A stretch of DNA of 38,412 nt from Tenacibaculum sp. L6 (GCF_028823685.1 NZ_JAPEHZ010000018.1:1-38412), one strand, 5' to 3'; counted from the stretch's first letter, positions 1-8,503 are shown. The notes: a model not told the origin generated them from the sequence alone. Numbers and translations: made by a program.

Positions 1-658
1 ATTCAATAGCATCAACAGAAAAAGGATTTACTCCTGTTTGACCACCGTTTGTACCTGATGCTGCTAAACCAAACACATCATTATTGACAGCTCCATCAAT
101 ATAAATAGCATTATAACGATTATTTTGACCTGCAATAGATATTTCGTTGTCATTAGTAATTTGTGCTTGTGGTGTTAATCTAACAAAATCAGCTATACCT
201 CTAGATACAGAAGGTAAGTTTTGAATTTGTTTTTGAGAAATCGTTGTCTCAGATCCATTTTTATCAGATCCAAAAACACCGTTATTCTGAGCTGTAATTA
301 CTACTTCTTCTAAAGTATTAGCGTCTTCTACCATTACAACTGTAAATCTTTTAGATTCCCCTAAACCTAAAACAACATTACTTTGCTCGTAATTTTTTAG
401 ACCAACAAAAGAAATAGTAACCGTATAAGGTCCTCCTGATTTCATGTTAGTAATTCTAAAATAACCATCAAAGTCGGTTGATGCACCATACTTTGTTCCT
501 GTCGGTGTGTGAACAGCAACAACATTCGCTCCTGGTAAAGACTCTCCAGTAGGATCTGTTACTTTCCCTCCAATGGAAGAAGTTGTTACTCCTTGCCCTA
601 AAACCGTAGCTGTCGCAAAAAACAAAGCTACAAGTAATACATTTTTAAATGTTTTCAT
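1..658 (-). CDS. TonB-dependent receptor, N-terminal part (runs off the window)
   Basis: An open frame begins at ATG 658-656 and is still open at base 1, giving about 219 residues. It starts with a Sec signal peptide (residues about 1-22, ending near VLGQ). A carboxypeptidase-regulatory-like beta-sandwich domain follows (about 26-110; KVTDPTGESLPGANV, DFDGYFRI). The start of a TonB plug domain comes next (EEVVITAQ, then SRGIADFVRLTPQ and YNAIYIDGA). This order is characteristic of Bacteroidota outer-membrane TonB-dependent transporters with an N-terminal extension. The substrate cannot be read because the barrel lies outside the window. No SusD partner is visible. The gene lies downstream of pgi on the same strand, separated by 217 bp, and probably has its own promoter. 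Confidence 0.9.
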   Translation of the reverse strand, partial: MKTFKNVLLVALFFATATVLGQGVTTSSIGGKVTDPTGESLPGANVVAVHTPTGTKYGASTDFDGYFRITNMKSGGPYTVTISFVGLKNYEQSNVVLGLGESKRFTVVMVEDANTLEEVVITAQNNGVFGSDKNGSETTISQKQIQNLPSVSRGIADFVRLTPQAQITNDNEISIAGQNNRYNAIYIDGAVNNDVFGLAASGTNGGQTGVNPFSVDAIE

Positions 659-875
659 TTTTTAATCTAATTGTTATTAAATGCAAGTGCAAATATCCTG
701 CTTTTACATATGGCTAATATTAAATTAATGTTAAGTTTTAACAAGAATTTAAGACGCTTTAAGTTAATAAAACTGAAAAACAAATCTGATTACCAGTCAA
801 TTATATATCAACAGAGTTGTTAACAAAACCTAATTATAAGTTAAAGAAATAAAAATAAATACGATTGACAGAAGT
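659..875. other. Intergenic region between pgi and the TonB-dependent receptor
   Basis: This 217-bp AT-rich stretch has no open frame of note. On the minus strand a GATATTTG box (697-690), one base off the Bacteroidota -7 consensus TAnnTTTG, lies 31 nt upstream of the receptor start and may be its promoter. I see no strong hairpin terminator behind pgi. Confidence 0.4.
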
Positions 876-2457
876 TTAATCGTTAACTAAGTTCTTTTGA
901 GCCAATTCTTTTCCTAGTTCTACTCCAAATTGATCATATGAAAAGATATTCCATATTACTCCTTGAGTAAAAATTTTATGTTCGTAAATAGCTAATAACA
1001 TTCCCAAAGTATAGGGCGACAGTTTATCGAACAGCATAGAATTACTTGGATGATTCCCTTTAAAAACTTTATATGGTAAAAGTTGATTTATTTGACTTGT
1101 TTGACCATTTAATTTCAACTCTAAATGAGCTTCTTCTTTTGTTCTTCCAAAAGCTAGTGCCTCTTGTTGAGCATAATAGTTTGCCATCAATTTCTCATGA
1201 TGGTCTTCAAAGTCGTATAATGGTTCTCTAAAACCAATAAAATCCGCTGGAATTAATTTGGTACCGTGGTGTAGTAATTGCATGAACGCATGTTGAGAGT
1301 TTACTCCTGTTCCTCCCCAAATAATGGTTCCGGTTTGGTAATCGACTTCATCTCCATTTCTATCAACATTTTTACCATTACTTTCCATTATAGCTTGCTG
1401 CAAGTGCTCTGGAAATTTTGCTAAATATTGACTATAAGGAAGTACTAATTCTGTTTCAGCATCAAAAAAATTGTTATACCAAATACTTAGTAAAGCTAGT
1501 AAAACAGGGATATTTTCATCAAAATTAGTTGCTCTAAAATGTTCATCAACTTTTTCTGCTCCTTTCAATAACTCTTTAAAATTATCAAATCCAACAGACA
1601 AACAAATTGACAAACCTACGGCTGACCAAAGGGAGAATCTGCCTCCAACCCAATCCCACATCGGGAATACATTTTTCTTGTCAATTCCAAAACTATCAAC
1701 AGCTTTCATATTACATGAAACTGCCACAAAATGTTTAGATATGTCAAAAACTGTGGCTGATTTCAAAAACCAATCTCGAATGGTATTTGCATTACTCATT
1801 GTTTCTTGAGTCGTAAAACTTTTTGAAACAACAATAAATAAAGTCGTTTCTGGATTAACCTTTTTTAAAATCTCAAAAACATGATCTCCATCAATATTAG
1901 ATACAAAATGAGTATTTAGCTTATTTTTATAAAACTGAAGTGCTTCAACAACCATTTGAGGTCCCAAGTCTGATCCTCCAACACCTATATTAACAATATC
2001 TGTAATAGCTTTTCCTGTAAAACCTTTCCATTTTCCTGAAATAACTTTATTACTAAAAGCTTTCATTTTACGTAAAGCCGTTTGGATTTTAGGTTTTACA
2101 TCTTTTCCTTCTACAAAAACTGGAATATCAGAACTGCTTCTTAAAGCTGTATGTAATACTGCCCTATTTTCAGTAACGTTAATTTTATCTCCTGAAAAGT
2201 ATTTTTCAATAGCATCTTTTAGTTCCGCTTCTTCAGCCAATGAAACCAATAAATCTATCGTTTCTTGAGTAATTCTATTTTTAGAAAAATCAACTTGTAA
2301 TTCATCTAAACTAATAGAAAACTCTTGAAAACTCTTCTTTTCTGTTCTTATTTTTAAGAAACAATTCTTTCAACTCATACTCTTTTGCTTGTTGAAAGTG
2401 TTTTGTTAATTTTTCCCAAGCAACAGTTTCAGTTGGCTTTATGTTAAGTAAAGGCAT
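876..2457 (-). pseudogene. pgi: Glucose-6-phosphate isomerase, frame-broken by a 10-bp tandem duplication
   Basis: Pgi interconverts glucose-6-phosphate and fructose-6-phosphate in glycolysis. The family start is at ATG 2457 (MPLLNIKPTETVAWEKL), but this frame stops at TAG 2313-2311 after 48 residues. The rest of the enzyme continues in another frame ([20 protein letters not shown] and onward to the TAA at 876), with the family signatures [21 protein letters not shown] and [10 protein letters not shown]. Between the pieces lies a perfect 10-bp tandem duplication (2317-2336). Removing one copy joins the frames and gives 523 residues, close to the usual 520-550. The downstream frame has no ATG near its beginning; the first plausible start is TTG 2249, which would lose about 65 residues. 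The gene starts 2 nt after the M23 peptidase stop, so the two are co-transcribed. It is either a real lesion, a reversible slip or an assembly fault. Confidence 0.88.
2317..2336. repeat. Perfect 10-bp tandem duplication inside pgi
   Basis: The plus-strand unit gaaaactctt occurs twice back to back (2317-2326 and 2327-2336). With one unit the pgi frame reads [19 protein letters not shown], which has the spacing expected for the family. With two units it reads EEFSRVFY and stops. It is not a homopolymer, so a simple base-calling slip is a less natural explanation. Confidence 0.95.
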
Positions 2458-2459
2458 AG

Positions 2460-3740
2460 TTAATTCGTAGCTAATATTTCTTTTTCTTTAAATGAAAGAG
2501 GTTCTGGTTGAGGGAATTGTATACTATCTAATTGTCTTTTCAACGGTTTTATAAACTCAAAATACGTAGGTTTAATTTCTGCTGCCAAAGGTTCTGCTGA
2601 AGGAAGTTTTTCTCTAAACGGGTCTACTTGTCTACCATTTTTCCAGAAACGATAACACACATGCGGACCACTCGTATTTCCTGTCATTCCTACCCAACCT
2701 ATTATATCTCCTTGTTTTACGTAATCTCCAACACGCACATTACGTCTCTTCATATGTAAATATTGAGTTGTATAGGTGCTATTATGTTTAACCTTTACGT
2801 AATTCCCATTACCTCCTCTTCTGGCAGATTCTACAACCGTTCCGCTAGCGGTGGTCATAATTTCTGTTCCATAAGGTGCAGCAAAATCAGTTCCTTTGTG
2901 TGCTCTTACTTTATTACCATATAGCTTAATCCTCCTTCTTAAATTATATCGTGAAGAAATTCGGTATTGAAATTTAATTGGAGATTTTAAAAAAGCTCGA
3001 CGCAACATATTCCCATCTTGATCATAATACTCAGGAATTTGTTTAATTGAATCAGCAACAAATTTATACGCATATAAATCTTCTCCTCCATGACTAAAAA
3101 CAGCTGCTTTTACTTCTCCATAACCTACAAAAACAGTGTCATTTATAAATTTTTCTTCATAAATTAACTTGAACTTATCTCCTCTTTGTAATCGATAAAA
3201 ATCTAATGTCCACGCATAAATATCTGCAACCGTATTCGTAAGCGTAGGTTTTAGTTGTAAACTATCCATCGTAACCGAAAGATTTGAATAAATTTTACCT
3301 GCTATTTCTTTCTGTACCGTTTTAATTGGTTTTCTGTACTTGTACGCTGAAATTATAGAATCTTTAAAATCAATAATTGTAGCTTCAACTTTGTTGTGTT
3401 TATAAATAAAAACTTTGGCTTGTTCTAAAGTATCTTTAGATGCTAAAATGGTGTATGCTCTTCCTGATCGAACTCTTCTTACATCAAAAGTATCTTTAAT
3501 TTTTGTAGCGATTTCATTTATTTTAGGATACATCACACGATGTCTATCCATAATCACCCCAAAACTTTCGCCTTCCTTAATCGTATCGTTAATAACAGTA
3601 AAATTATCTAAATTAAAACCGTAAGCTATAACTGGCTCTGGTTCTTTTATTTCAACAGGTTCTGGTATAACATCTTTTTTTTCTTCTTTACAAGAAAACA
3701 AAAGAAAAGCGATAATAAATGGAAGGATTATTTTTTTCAA
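2460..3740 (-). CDS. M23 family metallopeptidase, lipoprotein
   Basis: This 426-residue protein begins with a lipoprotein signal (lipobox LLFSC, Cys17), so it should be anchored to a membrane on the periplasmic side. Residues about 50-110 resemble a LysM/OapA-like region. The LytM (M23) domain occupies about 265-380. Its metal-site residues are H281 and D285 (HKGTD), with H329 in QYLHM and H360 in the last motif. That motif reads GPHVCYRF, so Cys362 stands where LytM-type enzymes carry the second His of HxH. The family cleaves peptidoglycan cross-links or activates amidases. A minus-strand TActTTTG box (3779-3772) 31 nt upstream is a likely promoter. The gene ends 2 nt before the pgi start. 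Confidence 0.88.
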   Translation of the reverse strand: MKKIILPFIIAFLLFSCKEEKKDVIPEPVEIKEPEPVIAYGFNLDNFTVINDTIKEGESFGVIMDRHRVMYPKINEIATKIKDTFDVRRVRSGRAYTILASKDTLEQAKVFIYKHNKVEATIIDFKDSIISAYKYRKPIKTVQKEIAGKIYSNLSVTMDSLQLKPTLTNTVADIYAWTLDFYRLQRGDKFKLIYEEKFINDTVFVGYGEVKAAVFSHGGEDLYAYKFVADSIKQIPEYYDQDGNMLRRAFLKSPIKFQYRISSRYNLRRRIKLYGNKVRAHKGTDFAAPYGTEIMTTASGTVVESARRGGNGNYVKVKHNSTYTTQYLHMKRRNVRVGDYVKQGDIIGWVGMTGNTSGPHVCYRFWKNGRQVDPFREKLPSAEPLAAEIKPTYFEFIKPLKRQLDSIQFPQPEPLSFKEKEILATN

Positions 3741-3771
3741 AAAAAAGCTGCTTTAGATTTGAGTTTATGCG

Positions 3772-3779
3772 CAAAAGTA
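3772..3779 (-). promoter_or_regulatory. Probable -7 box of the M23-pgi operon
   Basis: On the minus strand this reads TACTTTTG, matching TAnnTTTG, 31 nt upstream of the M23 start codon. No clear TTTG lies 19 bp upstream, so the call rests on the -7 box alone. Confidence 0.45.
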
Positions 3780-3838
3780 CAAATAAATAGTATTTTTTCT
3801 TACACTTTAACAATTCATAAACAGCATATATTACTTTT

Positions 3839-4615
3839 TTAATCTACAACAATTTCAAAAGGGTTTGCTAAACCTTTATATGCGTCTAAATCTGCACGCA
3901 ATGAACCAACAGCTAAAGAAGCTCTCATCTTGATAGGTATTTTATTATCATCTGCTGAAATCCAGATAGTTACACTTTCTTTTTCCTTGAAAACTCTACC
4001 TGCTTGAACTAAAGGTCTAAACTTTTGGGTTTTTACTTTACCAAACTTTGTTTTAACCGTTTCGTTGCCTAAAAAACGTAATTTGAACGGATAACTTTTA
4101 TTATCAAAAAACATATCGAGTTCAATTTCTTCACCTTTTTTCATGTTTTCTGTATCTTGACTTCTTAAAAAATAAAAAGTAGAAATCATATCCTGAGGAG
4201 ATTTTACTGAAATCAATGTATCTTTTTGTTTCAAAAAATCTTGAACGTATGCCGTATTTTTTTGATGATTAAAAGTTATATGACGATTCTTTTTATGTCC
4301 GCCTTCATCTATTTTTCTTTTGAATAAATACGGTTCAACTTTATCAATTCCAAAATAACTCTCATACCTGTCTTCAACCTTAAAAAACCAGCTAATAACT
4401 CCTGTTGTTTTTCCAGTTCCTACAGCATGAAGCACTTTTTTATTATTTAAGTTCTTCTCCTTTAATTGTAAAACAGCCGTTCCTGCTTTTAAAAATCCGC
4501 TATAACTCATATCAAATCGTAACCACTCACCGCTCTTATATGCTACAGGGTTTTCTTGCGCAAAGAAACTTTGCACAACGACTAAAAACGTAAAAAATAA
4601 TATTCTTTTTCTCAT
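3839..4615 (-). CDS. DUF3108 family periplasmic protein
   Basis: I take ATG 4615 as the start, which places a 19-residue Sec signal peptide (MRKRILFFTFLVVVQSFFAQ) at the N-terminus; the frame opens three codons earlier only through a TTG. The mature protein of about 238 residues is beta-rich. Its opening (AYKSGEWLRFDMSYSGFLKAG) and the later VEDRYESYF match DUF3108 as I know it, a beta-barrel-like family of unproved function in the Gram-negative envelope. It precedes the M23 peptidase by 98 bp on the same strand, so an envelope-maintenance role is plausible but inferred. A strong terminator lies just upstream, behind kynA, so this gene begins a new unit. Confidence 0.78.
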   Translation of the reverse strand: MRKRILFFTFLVVVQSFFAQENPVAYKSGEWLRFDMSYSGFLKAGTAVLQLKEKNLNNKKVLHAVGTGKTTGVISWFFKVEDRYESYFGIDKVEPYLFKRKIDEGGHKKNRHITFNHQKNTAYVQDFLKQKDTLISVKSPQDMISTFYFLRSQDTENMKKGEEIELDMFFDNKSYPFKLRFLGNETVKTKFGKVKTQKFRPLVQAGRVFKEKESVTIWISADDNKIPIKMRASLAVGSLRADLDAYKGLANPFEIVVD

Positions 4616-4665
4616 AATATTCAAACTTATGAAAATTGATAAACAATTACTATTCCAAAAATCGA

Positions 4666-4698
4666 AAAAGCTGTTTAACGGAACATTAAACAGCTTTT
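4666..4698 (-). terminator. Rho-independent terminator of kynA
   Basis: A perfect 13-bp stem (4666-4678 with 4686-4698) with a 7-nt loop. In the minus-strand direction it is followed by a T-rich run. It lies 18 bp beyond the kynA stop. Confidence 0.85.
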
Positions 4699-4716
4699 AT
4701 TTTATTGTTATACTGG

Positions 4717-5634
4717 TTAAAAAGTTCCCCAGTTTTTTAATTCTTCTTCACTCCATAGATATGGGAAGAAAATTCTTCTCTGATATTTAGGATGCAAATA
4801 CTTACGCCAGTTACTACCACCAGTAGCTTCTATATCACCTTCTTCACCTCCAAGGTATTTTCCTGCAGCATTGTAATGAGCCATTACCCACTTTACATTT
4901 ACAGTATAATCATAATGACGCATTGCTTTAATTAACGCTTCATCATTTTGAACGTCATCTGGTAATTGTTTGAATTTTTTTGAAAGGTTACAATCATTAT
5001 AATCTTCCATAAAATCGATAAAATCACCCATATACTTCTTTTCAAACAACGTTAATAAGGTGGTTTTTTGACCTGTGGTATAGTTTTTTCCTGCTGCTTG
5101 CCAATACAAATGATCGTAAGCATTTTTAAATGATGAATTTCTGTCAATCGTATCTCTATAACGAGCATCTATCAAATTAATTAAATCTGTTGATGCAAAC
5201 TCAATTTTACGATATTGTGCACTTTGAAAACCACTTGCAGGTGTAAGTGTATTGCGGAATTTTAAGTATTGGTCTACATCCATTCCGTCACCCATTACCG
5301 TGAATGAACTACATAACATATCAAAATAGCGACTAATACGCATTAGATGTTTAGAAAACTTTTCTGCTGTAATTTCTTCAGATTTTGCTACCTGATCAAT
5401 TTCCCACAAAATCATTTTGAACAATAATTCGTTTACTTGATGATACATGATAAACACCATTTCATCAGGTAATGTTGTTCTTGGAATCTGTAACCCTAAA
5501 AGTGCATCTGTTTGTATATAATCCCAATAAGTTATAGGTTCGCTCCAAAGTAATCCTTCTAGCATTGCTTCTACAGGAACACCTAACTTATCGTATTTTT
5601 CTTCTATTGCTTTTAATATTTCTTCTTTGCTCAT
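4717..5634 (-). CDS. kynA: Tryptophan 2,3-dioxygenase
   Basis: KynA is a cytosolic haem enzyme that opens the indole ring of L-tryptophan with O2 to give N-formylkynurenine, the first step of the kynurenine pathway. The 305-residue frame starts at ATG 5634 (MSKEEILKAIEEKY); the upstream in-frame extension is low-complexity F/S sequence from the repeat before the gene and is not coding. Family features include EMVFIMYHQVNELLFKM (distal haem-pocket His and substrate-binding residues), TPASGFQSAQYRKIE and the C-terminal GGSNWRKYLHPKYQ. It is the last gene of the hmgA-S23-hppD-kynA group. No kynureninase or formamidase gene is in the window. Confidence 0.93.
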   Translation of the reverse strand: MSKEEILKAIEEKYDKLGVPVEAMLEGLLWSEPITYWDYIQTDALLGLQIPRTTLPDEMVFIMYHQVNELLFKMILWEIDQVAKSEEITAEKFSKHLMRISRYFDMLCSSFTVMGDGMDVDQYLKFRNTLTPASGFQSAQYRKIEFASTDLINLIDARYRDTIDRNSSFKNAYDHLYWQAAGKNYTTGQKTTLLTLFEKKYMGDFIDFMEDYNDCNLSKKFKQLPDDVQNDEALIKAMRHYDYTVNVKWVMAHYNAAGKYLGGEEGDIEATGGSNWRKYLHPKYQRRIFFPYLWSEEELKNWGTF

Positions 5635-5650
5635 TTTACATTTGTTTGAG

Positions 5651-5713
5651 AAAAAAGAAAAGAGAAAAGAGAAAATAGACAGTAAAACCATCTATTTTCT
5701 TTTCTCTTTTTTC
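5651..5713. repeat. Purine-rich inverted repeat (MITE-like hairpin) between hppD and kynA
   Basis: Left arm 5651-5680 consists of GAGAAAA-type units ending in ATAGAC. Right arm 5690-5713 is its imperfect reverse complement, with a 9-nt loop (5681-5689). The inner 9 bp (5671-5679 with 5691-5699) pair perfectly, then a 2-nt bulge, then about 11 more pairs. It fills most of the 93-bp gap between two co-directional genes. The arms resemble the flanks of the S23 gene at 6907-6931 and 7301-7330. Confidence 0.7.
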
Positions 5714-5727
5714 TATTATCTATTAGT

Positions 5728-6888
5728 TTATAACGTTCCTCTTAATTCTTGCTCTCTTTCGATTGATTCGAACAACGCTTTAAAGTTTCCTGCTCCAAAA
5801 CCACGAGCCCCCATACGTTGGATAATTTCAAAGAATAACGTAGGACGATCTTCTACTGGTTTTGTGAAGATTTGTAATAAATACCCTTCTTCATCAGCAT
5901 CAATCATAATTCCTAGAGATTTTAACTTTTCAATATCTTCTCTTAACTCGTGACTAAATTCTTCTAATCTTCCTGGAACTGCTTTGTAATATTCTTCTGG
6001 TGGAGTCGATAAAAACTCTACCCCTTGAGATCTTAATTGACTTACTGTTTTTATAATATCATCAGTAGCAACAGCAATATGTTGTACTCCTGCTCCTTCA
6101 TAAAAATCTAAATATTCTTCGATTTGAGAACGTTTTTTTCCTTCAGCTGGCTCGTTAATTGGGAATTTGATTCTTCCGTTTCCGTTAGACATTACTTTAC
6201 TCATTAAAGCAGAGTATTCTGTATGAATTTGTTTGTCATCAAATGATAAGAAGTTTTCAAATCCCATTACATCTTCGTACCATTTTACCCAAACATCCAT
6301 TTGATTCCAACCAACATTACCAACCATATGATCGATATATTTTAATCCTGCTGTTGGTGGATTATAATCTGATTCCCATTTTTGGAAACCTGGTAAAAAT
6401 GTTCCGTTATAATTTTTACGCTCTACAAACATATGAACTGTTTCTCCGTATGTGTAAATTCCCGCTCTCACAACCTCTCCGTGCTCATCTGTTTCAACAG
6501 TTGGTTCCATGTATGATTTTGCTCCTCTTGAAGTTGTTTCTTCATAAGCTTTTCTAGCATCTTCAACCCAAAGCGCTACTACTTTAACTCCATCACCATG
6601 TTTTACAATATGCTCATTAATTGGTGATTTACTGCTTAAAGGAGTAGTTAATACTAATCGGATTTTATCTTGTACTAATACATAGCTTACTTCTTCTTTT
6701 GAACCTGTTTCTAGTCCTTTATAGGCTAAGGATTGAAACCCGAATGCTGTTTTATAAAAATGCGCTGCTTGTTTTGCATTTCCTACATAAAACTCTACAT
6801 AATCTGTTCCTAAAAGTGGTAAGAAGTCTTGCGCTCCTTCAAATATTTTTTCTAAACCGTAGTTTACTGATTTTATTTCTTTTGACAT
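5728..6888 (-). CDS. hppD: 4-hydroxyphenylpyruvate dioxygenase
   Basis: This 386-residue Fe(II) enzyme converts 4-hydroxyphenylpyruvate to homogentisate in tyrosine/phenylalanine breakdown. Two vicinal-oxygen-chelate halves are visible (about 25-160 and 180-355). The iron ligands are expected at H187 (YIDHMVGNV), H270 (GVQHIAVAT) and E354 (LFFEIIQRMG); all are present. The C-terminal gate GARGFGAGNFKALFESIEREQ fits the family. Length is normal. It sits downstream of hmgA, which takes its product, with a single S23 gene between them. The pathway genes for fumarylacetoacetate hydrolysis are not in this window. Confidence 0.95.
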   Translation of the reverse strand: MSKEIKSVNYGLEKIFEGAQDFLPLLGTDYVEFYVGNAKQAAHFYKTAFGFQSLAYKGLETGSKEEVSYVLVQDKIRLVLTTPLSSKSPINEHIVKHGDGVKVVALWVEDARKAYEETTSRGAKSYMEPTVETDEHGEVVRAGIYTYGETVHMFVERKNYNGTFLPGFQKWESDYNPPTAGLKYIDHMVGNVGWNQMDVWVKWYEDVMGFENFLSFDDKQIHTEYSALMSKVMSNGNGRIKFPINEPAEGKKRSQIEEYLDFYEGAGVQHIAVATDDIIKTVSQLRSQGVEFLSTPPEEYYKAVPGRLEEFSHELREDIEKLKSLGIMIDADEEGYLLQIFTKPVEDRPTLFFEIIQRMGARGFGAGNFKALFESIEREQELRGTL

Positions 6889-6906
6889 GTTTGTTCGTTT
6901 TTAGAT

Positions 6907-6931
6907 ACGAGAAAAGAGAAACGAGAAACTA
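6907..6931. repeat. Left purine-rich flank of the S23 gene
   Basis: The stretch has GAGAAA-type units ending in CTAGAC, placed 5 bp beyond the S23 stop codon. It is imperfectly inverted relative to 7301-7330 on the other side of the gene and resembles the left arm of the hairpin at 5651-5713. Confidence 0.55.
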
Positions 6932-6936
6932 GACTT

Positions 6937-7287
6937 TTAAAGTTTATTTTGAAAACCCATTGTCATTTTTTGAAACTCTGCTATCTTTTCTTCAATCAAT
7001 GTTAATTCTTGTTGTGTTATATAATTCCTTTTATAGGCTATAATCAGTTGTGTTTCTAATTCAAATGATGAGCCTAAAGCTATATCAATAAAGTGAGAAA
7101 AAGACTTATCTGTTCTTGACGAACCTTCTGCAATATTACTAGGTATCGAAACTGAACATCTATTTATTTGAGAAATTAAACCAAACTTTTCTTCTTTAGG
7201 AAACTTGTCCATAAGTTTAAAAACATCTTCAACTATATCTATCCCAATATTCCAAATTTTAAGATTTTTATAGTTGTGTCTTTTCAT
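6937..7287 (-). CDS. Four-helix-bundle protein of the S23 / IVP family
   Basis: This 116-residue, all-helical protein has the family hallmarks: an opening like KNLKIWNIGIDIVEDVFKL, the central FGLISQINRCSVSIPSNIAEG, and a C-terminal LEEKIAEFQKM helix. The family (PF05635/TIGR02436) was first found as an ORF inside 23S rRNA intervening sequences; its homologue Avd works in diversity-generating retroelements. No reverse transcriptase or template repeat is nearby. It splits hmgA from hppD with 48 bp on each side, and both spacers hold purine-rich inverted sequence. I infer it was inserted into a pre-existing operon. Cellular function unknown. Confidence 0.88.
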   Translation of the reverse strand: MKRHNYKNLKIWNIGIDIVEDVFKLMDKFPKEEKFGLISQINRCSVSIPSNIAEGSSRTDKSFSHFIDIALGSSFELETQLIIAYKRNYITQQELTLIEEKIAEFQKMTMGFQNKL

Positions 7288-7300
7288 AGTTAGGAATTGT

Positions 7301-7330
7301 CTCTTTTCTTTACTCCTTTTTCTATATTCT
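7301..7330. repeat. Right purine-rich flank of the S23 gene
   Basis: On the minus strand it reads GAGAATATAGAAAAAGGAGT and ends in AGAGAC. It is imperfectly inverted relative to 6907-6931, so the S23 gene lies between inverted repeats. Confidence 0.5.
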
Positions 7331-7335
7331 CAAAA

Positions 7336-8496
7336 TTACTCCTCTAACCAAGATTTGTAATAATCTTCATCTGCTATTTTCATAGCTTCTTCGGTTACTT
7401 TTAACGGTTTAAAAGTATCAACCATTACGGCTAGTTCTTCAGTTACAGTTTCACCGATACTTCTTTCAGTAGCACCTGGATGTGGTCCGTGAGGAATTCC
7501 TGCTGGGTGTAACGATATATGTCCTGGAGCAATATCGTTTCTACTCATAAAATCTCCGTCTACATAATATAACACTTCATCAGAATCAATATTACTGTGA
7601 TTGTATGGTGCTGGAATAGCCTGCGGGTGGTAGTCGTATAACCTTGGCACAAAACTACAGATTACAAAAGCATCTGTTTCAAAAGTTTGATGCACTGGTG
7701 GCGGTTGATGAATACGTCCTGTTATTGGTTCGAAATCGTGAATTGAAAATGCATACGGATAGTTATATCCATCGTATCCAACCACATCAAATGGATGTGT
7801 TGCGTACACCATTTCAATAATTTCATCTTGTTTTTTTACATTGATAACAAAATCGCCTTTTTCATCATGCGTTTCTAACTCTTCTGGTCTGCGGATATCA
7901 CGCTCGCAAAATGGTGAATGTTCTAATAATTGTCCAAACCAGTTACGATATCTTTTCGGAGTATATACCGGACGATATGATTCTACGATAAATAATCTGT
8001 TATCTTCCGTATCGAAATCTAATTTATAAATGATTCCACGAGGAATTACTAAGTAGTCTCCGTATTTGAAATCTAAATTCCCTAACATCGTACGTAATTT
8101 CCCAGTTCCTTTGTGGATGAAAATTACCTCATCTGCATCTGTATTTTTATAAAAGTAATCTTTGGTAGATTCTTTTGGGGCCGATAAAATGATATTACAA
8201 TCAGAATTAGTAAGAACTACTTTTCTACTTTTTAAGTAATCATTTTCTGCTGGAACTTGAAATCCTCTGAAGCGATACGATTGAATATTATTTTCTTTCG
8301 CTACTTTAGGCGCAATAGAGTATTGCTTACGAATTTCTTTGACCATTGTTGGTCTATATTCATGGTAGCTGTTGGTTGACATTCCGTCGAAACCAATTGT
8401 ACCAAATAATTGTTCGTAATATAAACTTCCGTCTTCTTTACGGAATTGTATATGTCGTTTATGTGGAATTTTTCCTAATTTATGATAAAAAGGCAT
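7336..8496 (-). CDS. hmgA: Homogentisate 1,2-dioxygenase
   Basis: HmgA opens the ring of homogentisate with O2 to give maleylacetoacetate. The 386-residue protein is a cupin of the short form found in Bacteroidota (animal enzymes are about 445). Likely iron ligands are H300 and E307 (YNHSNIDSDEVLYY) and H336 (GIPHGPHPG); the neighbouring SLHPAGIPHGPHPGATE is the family signature. The start at 8496 (MPFYHKLGKIPHKRHIQFRK) is the usual one. It is the first gene of the group and lies 184 bp after the ferredoxin gene, with a promoter box at 8660-8653 and a leader of about 150 nt. Confidence 0.93.
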   Translation of the reverse strand: MPFYHKLGKIPHKRHIQFRKEDGSLYYEQLFGTIGFDGMSTNSYHEYRPTMVKEIRKQYSIAPKVAKENNIQSYRFRGFQVPAENDYLKSRKVVLTNSDCNIILSAPKESTKDYFYKNTDADEVIFIHKGTGKLRTMLGNLDFKYGDYLVIPRGIIYKLDFDTEDNRLFIVESYRPVYTPKRYRNWFGQLLEHSPFCERDIRRPEELETHDEKGDFVINVKKQDEIIEMVYATHPFDVVGYDGYNYPYAFSIHDFEPITGRIHQPPPVHQTFETDAFVICSFVPRLYDYHPQAIPAPYNHSNIDSDEVLYYVDGDFMSRNDIAPGHISLHPAGIPHGPHPGATERSIGETVTEELAVMVDTFKPLKVTEEAMKIADEDYYKSWLEE

Positions 8497-8503
8497 ACTT
8501 GAT

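Noticed and set aside
876..2249. pgi as a complete 457-residue gene starting at TTG 2249
   Set aside because: Family similarity continues upstream of 2249 in the same frame ([20 protein letters not shown]) and then in another frame back to ATG 2457, so this reading is only the downstream part of a broken gene.
2311..2340. Programmed ribosomal frameshift in pgi
   Set aside because: The mismatch is an exact 10-bp duplication, not a slippery heptamer with a stimulating structure, and pgi is not known to use frameshifting.
6937..7330. Diversity-generating retroelement suggested by the Avd-like S23 protein
   Set aside because: No reverse transcriptase, template or variable repeat is found nearby; the protein belongs to the broader S23 family.
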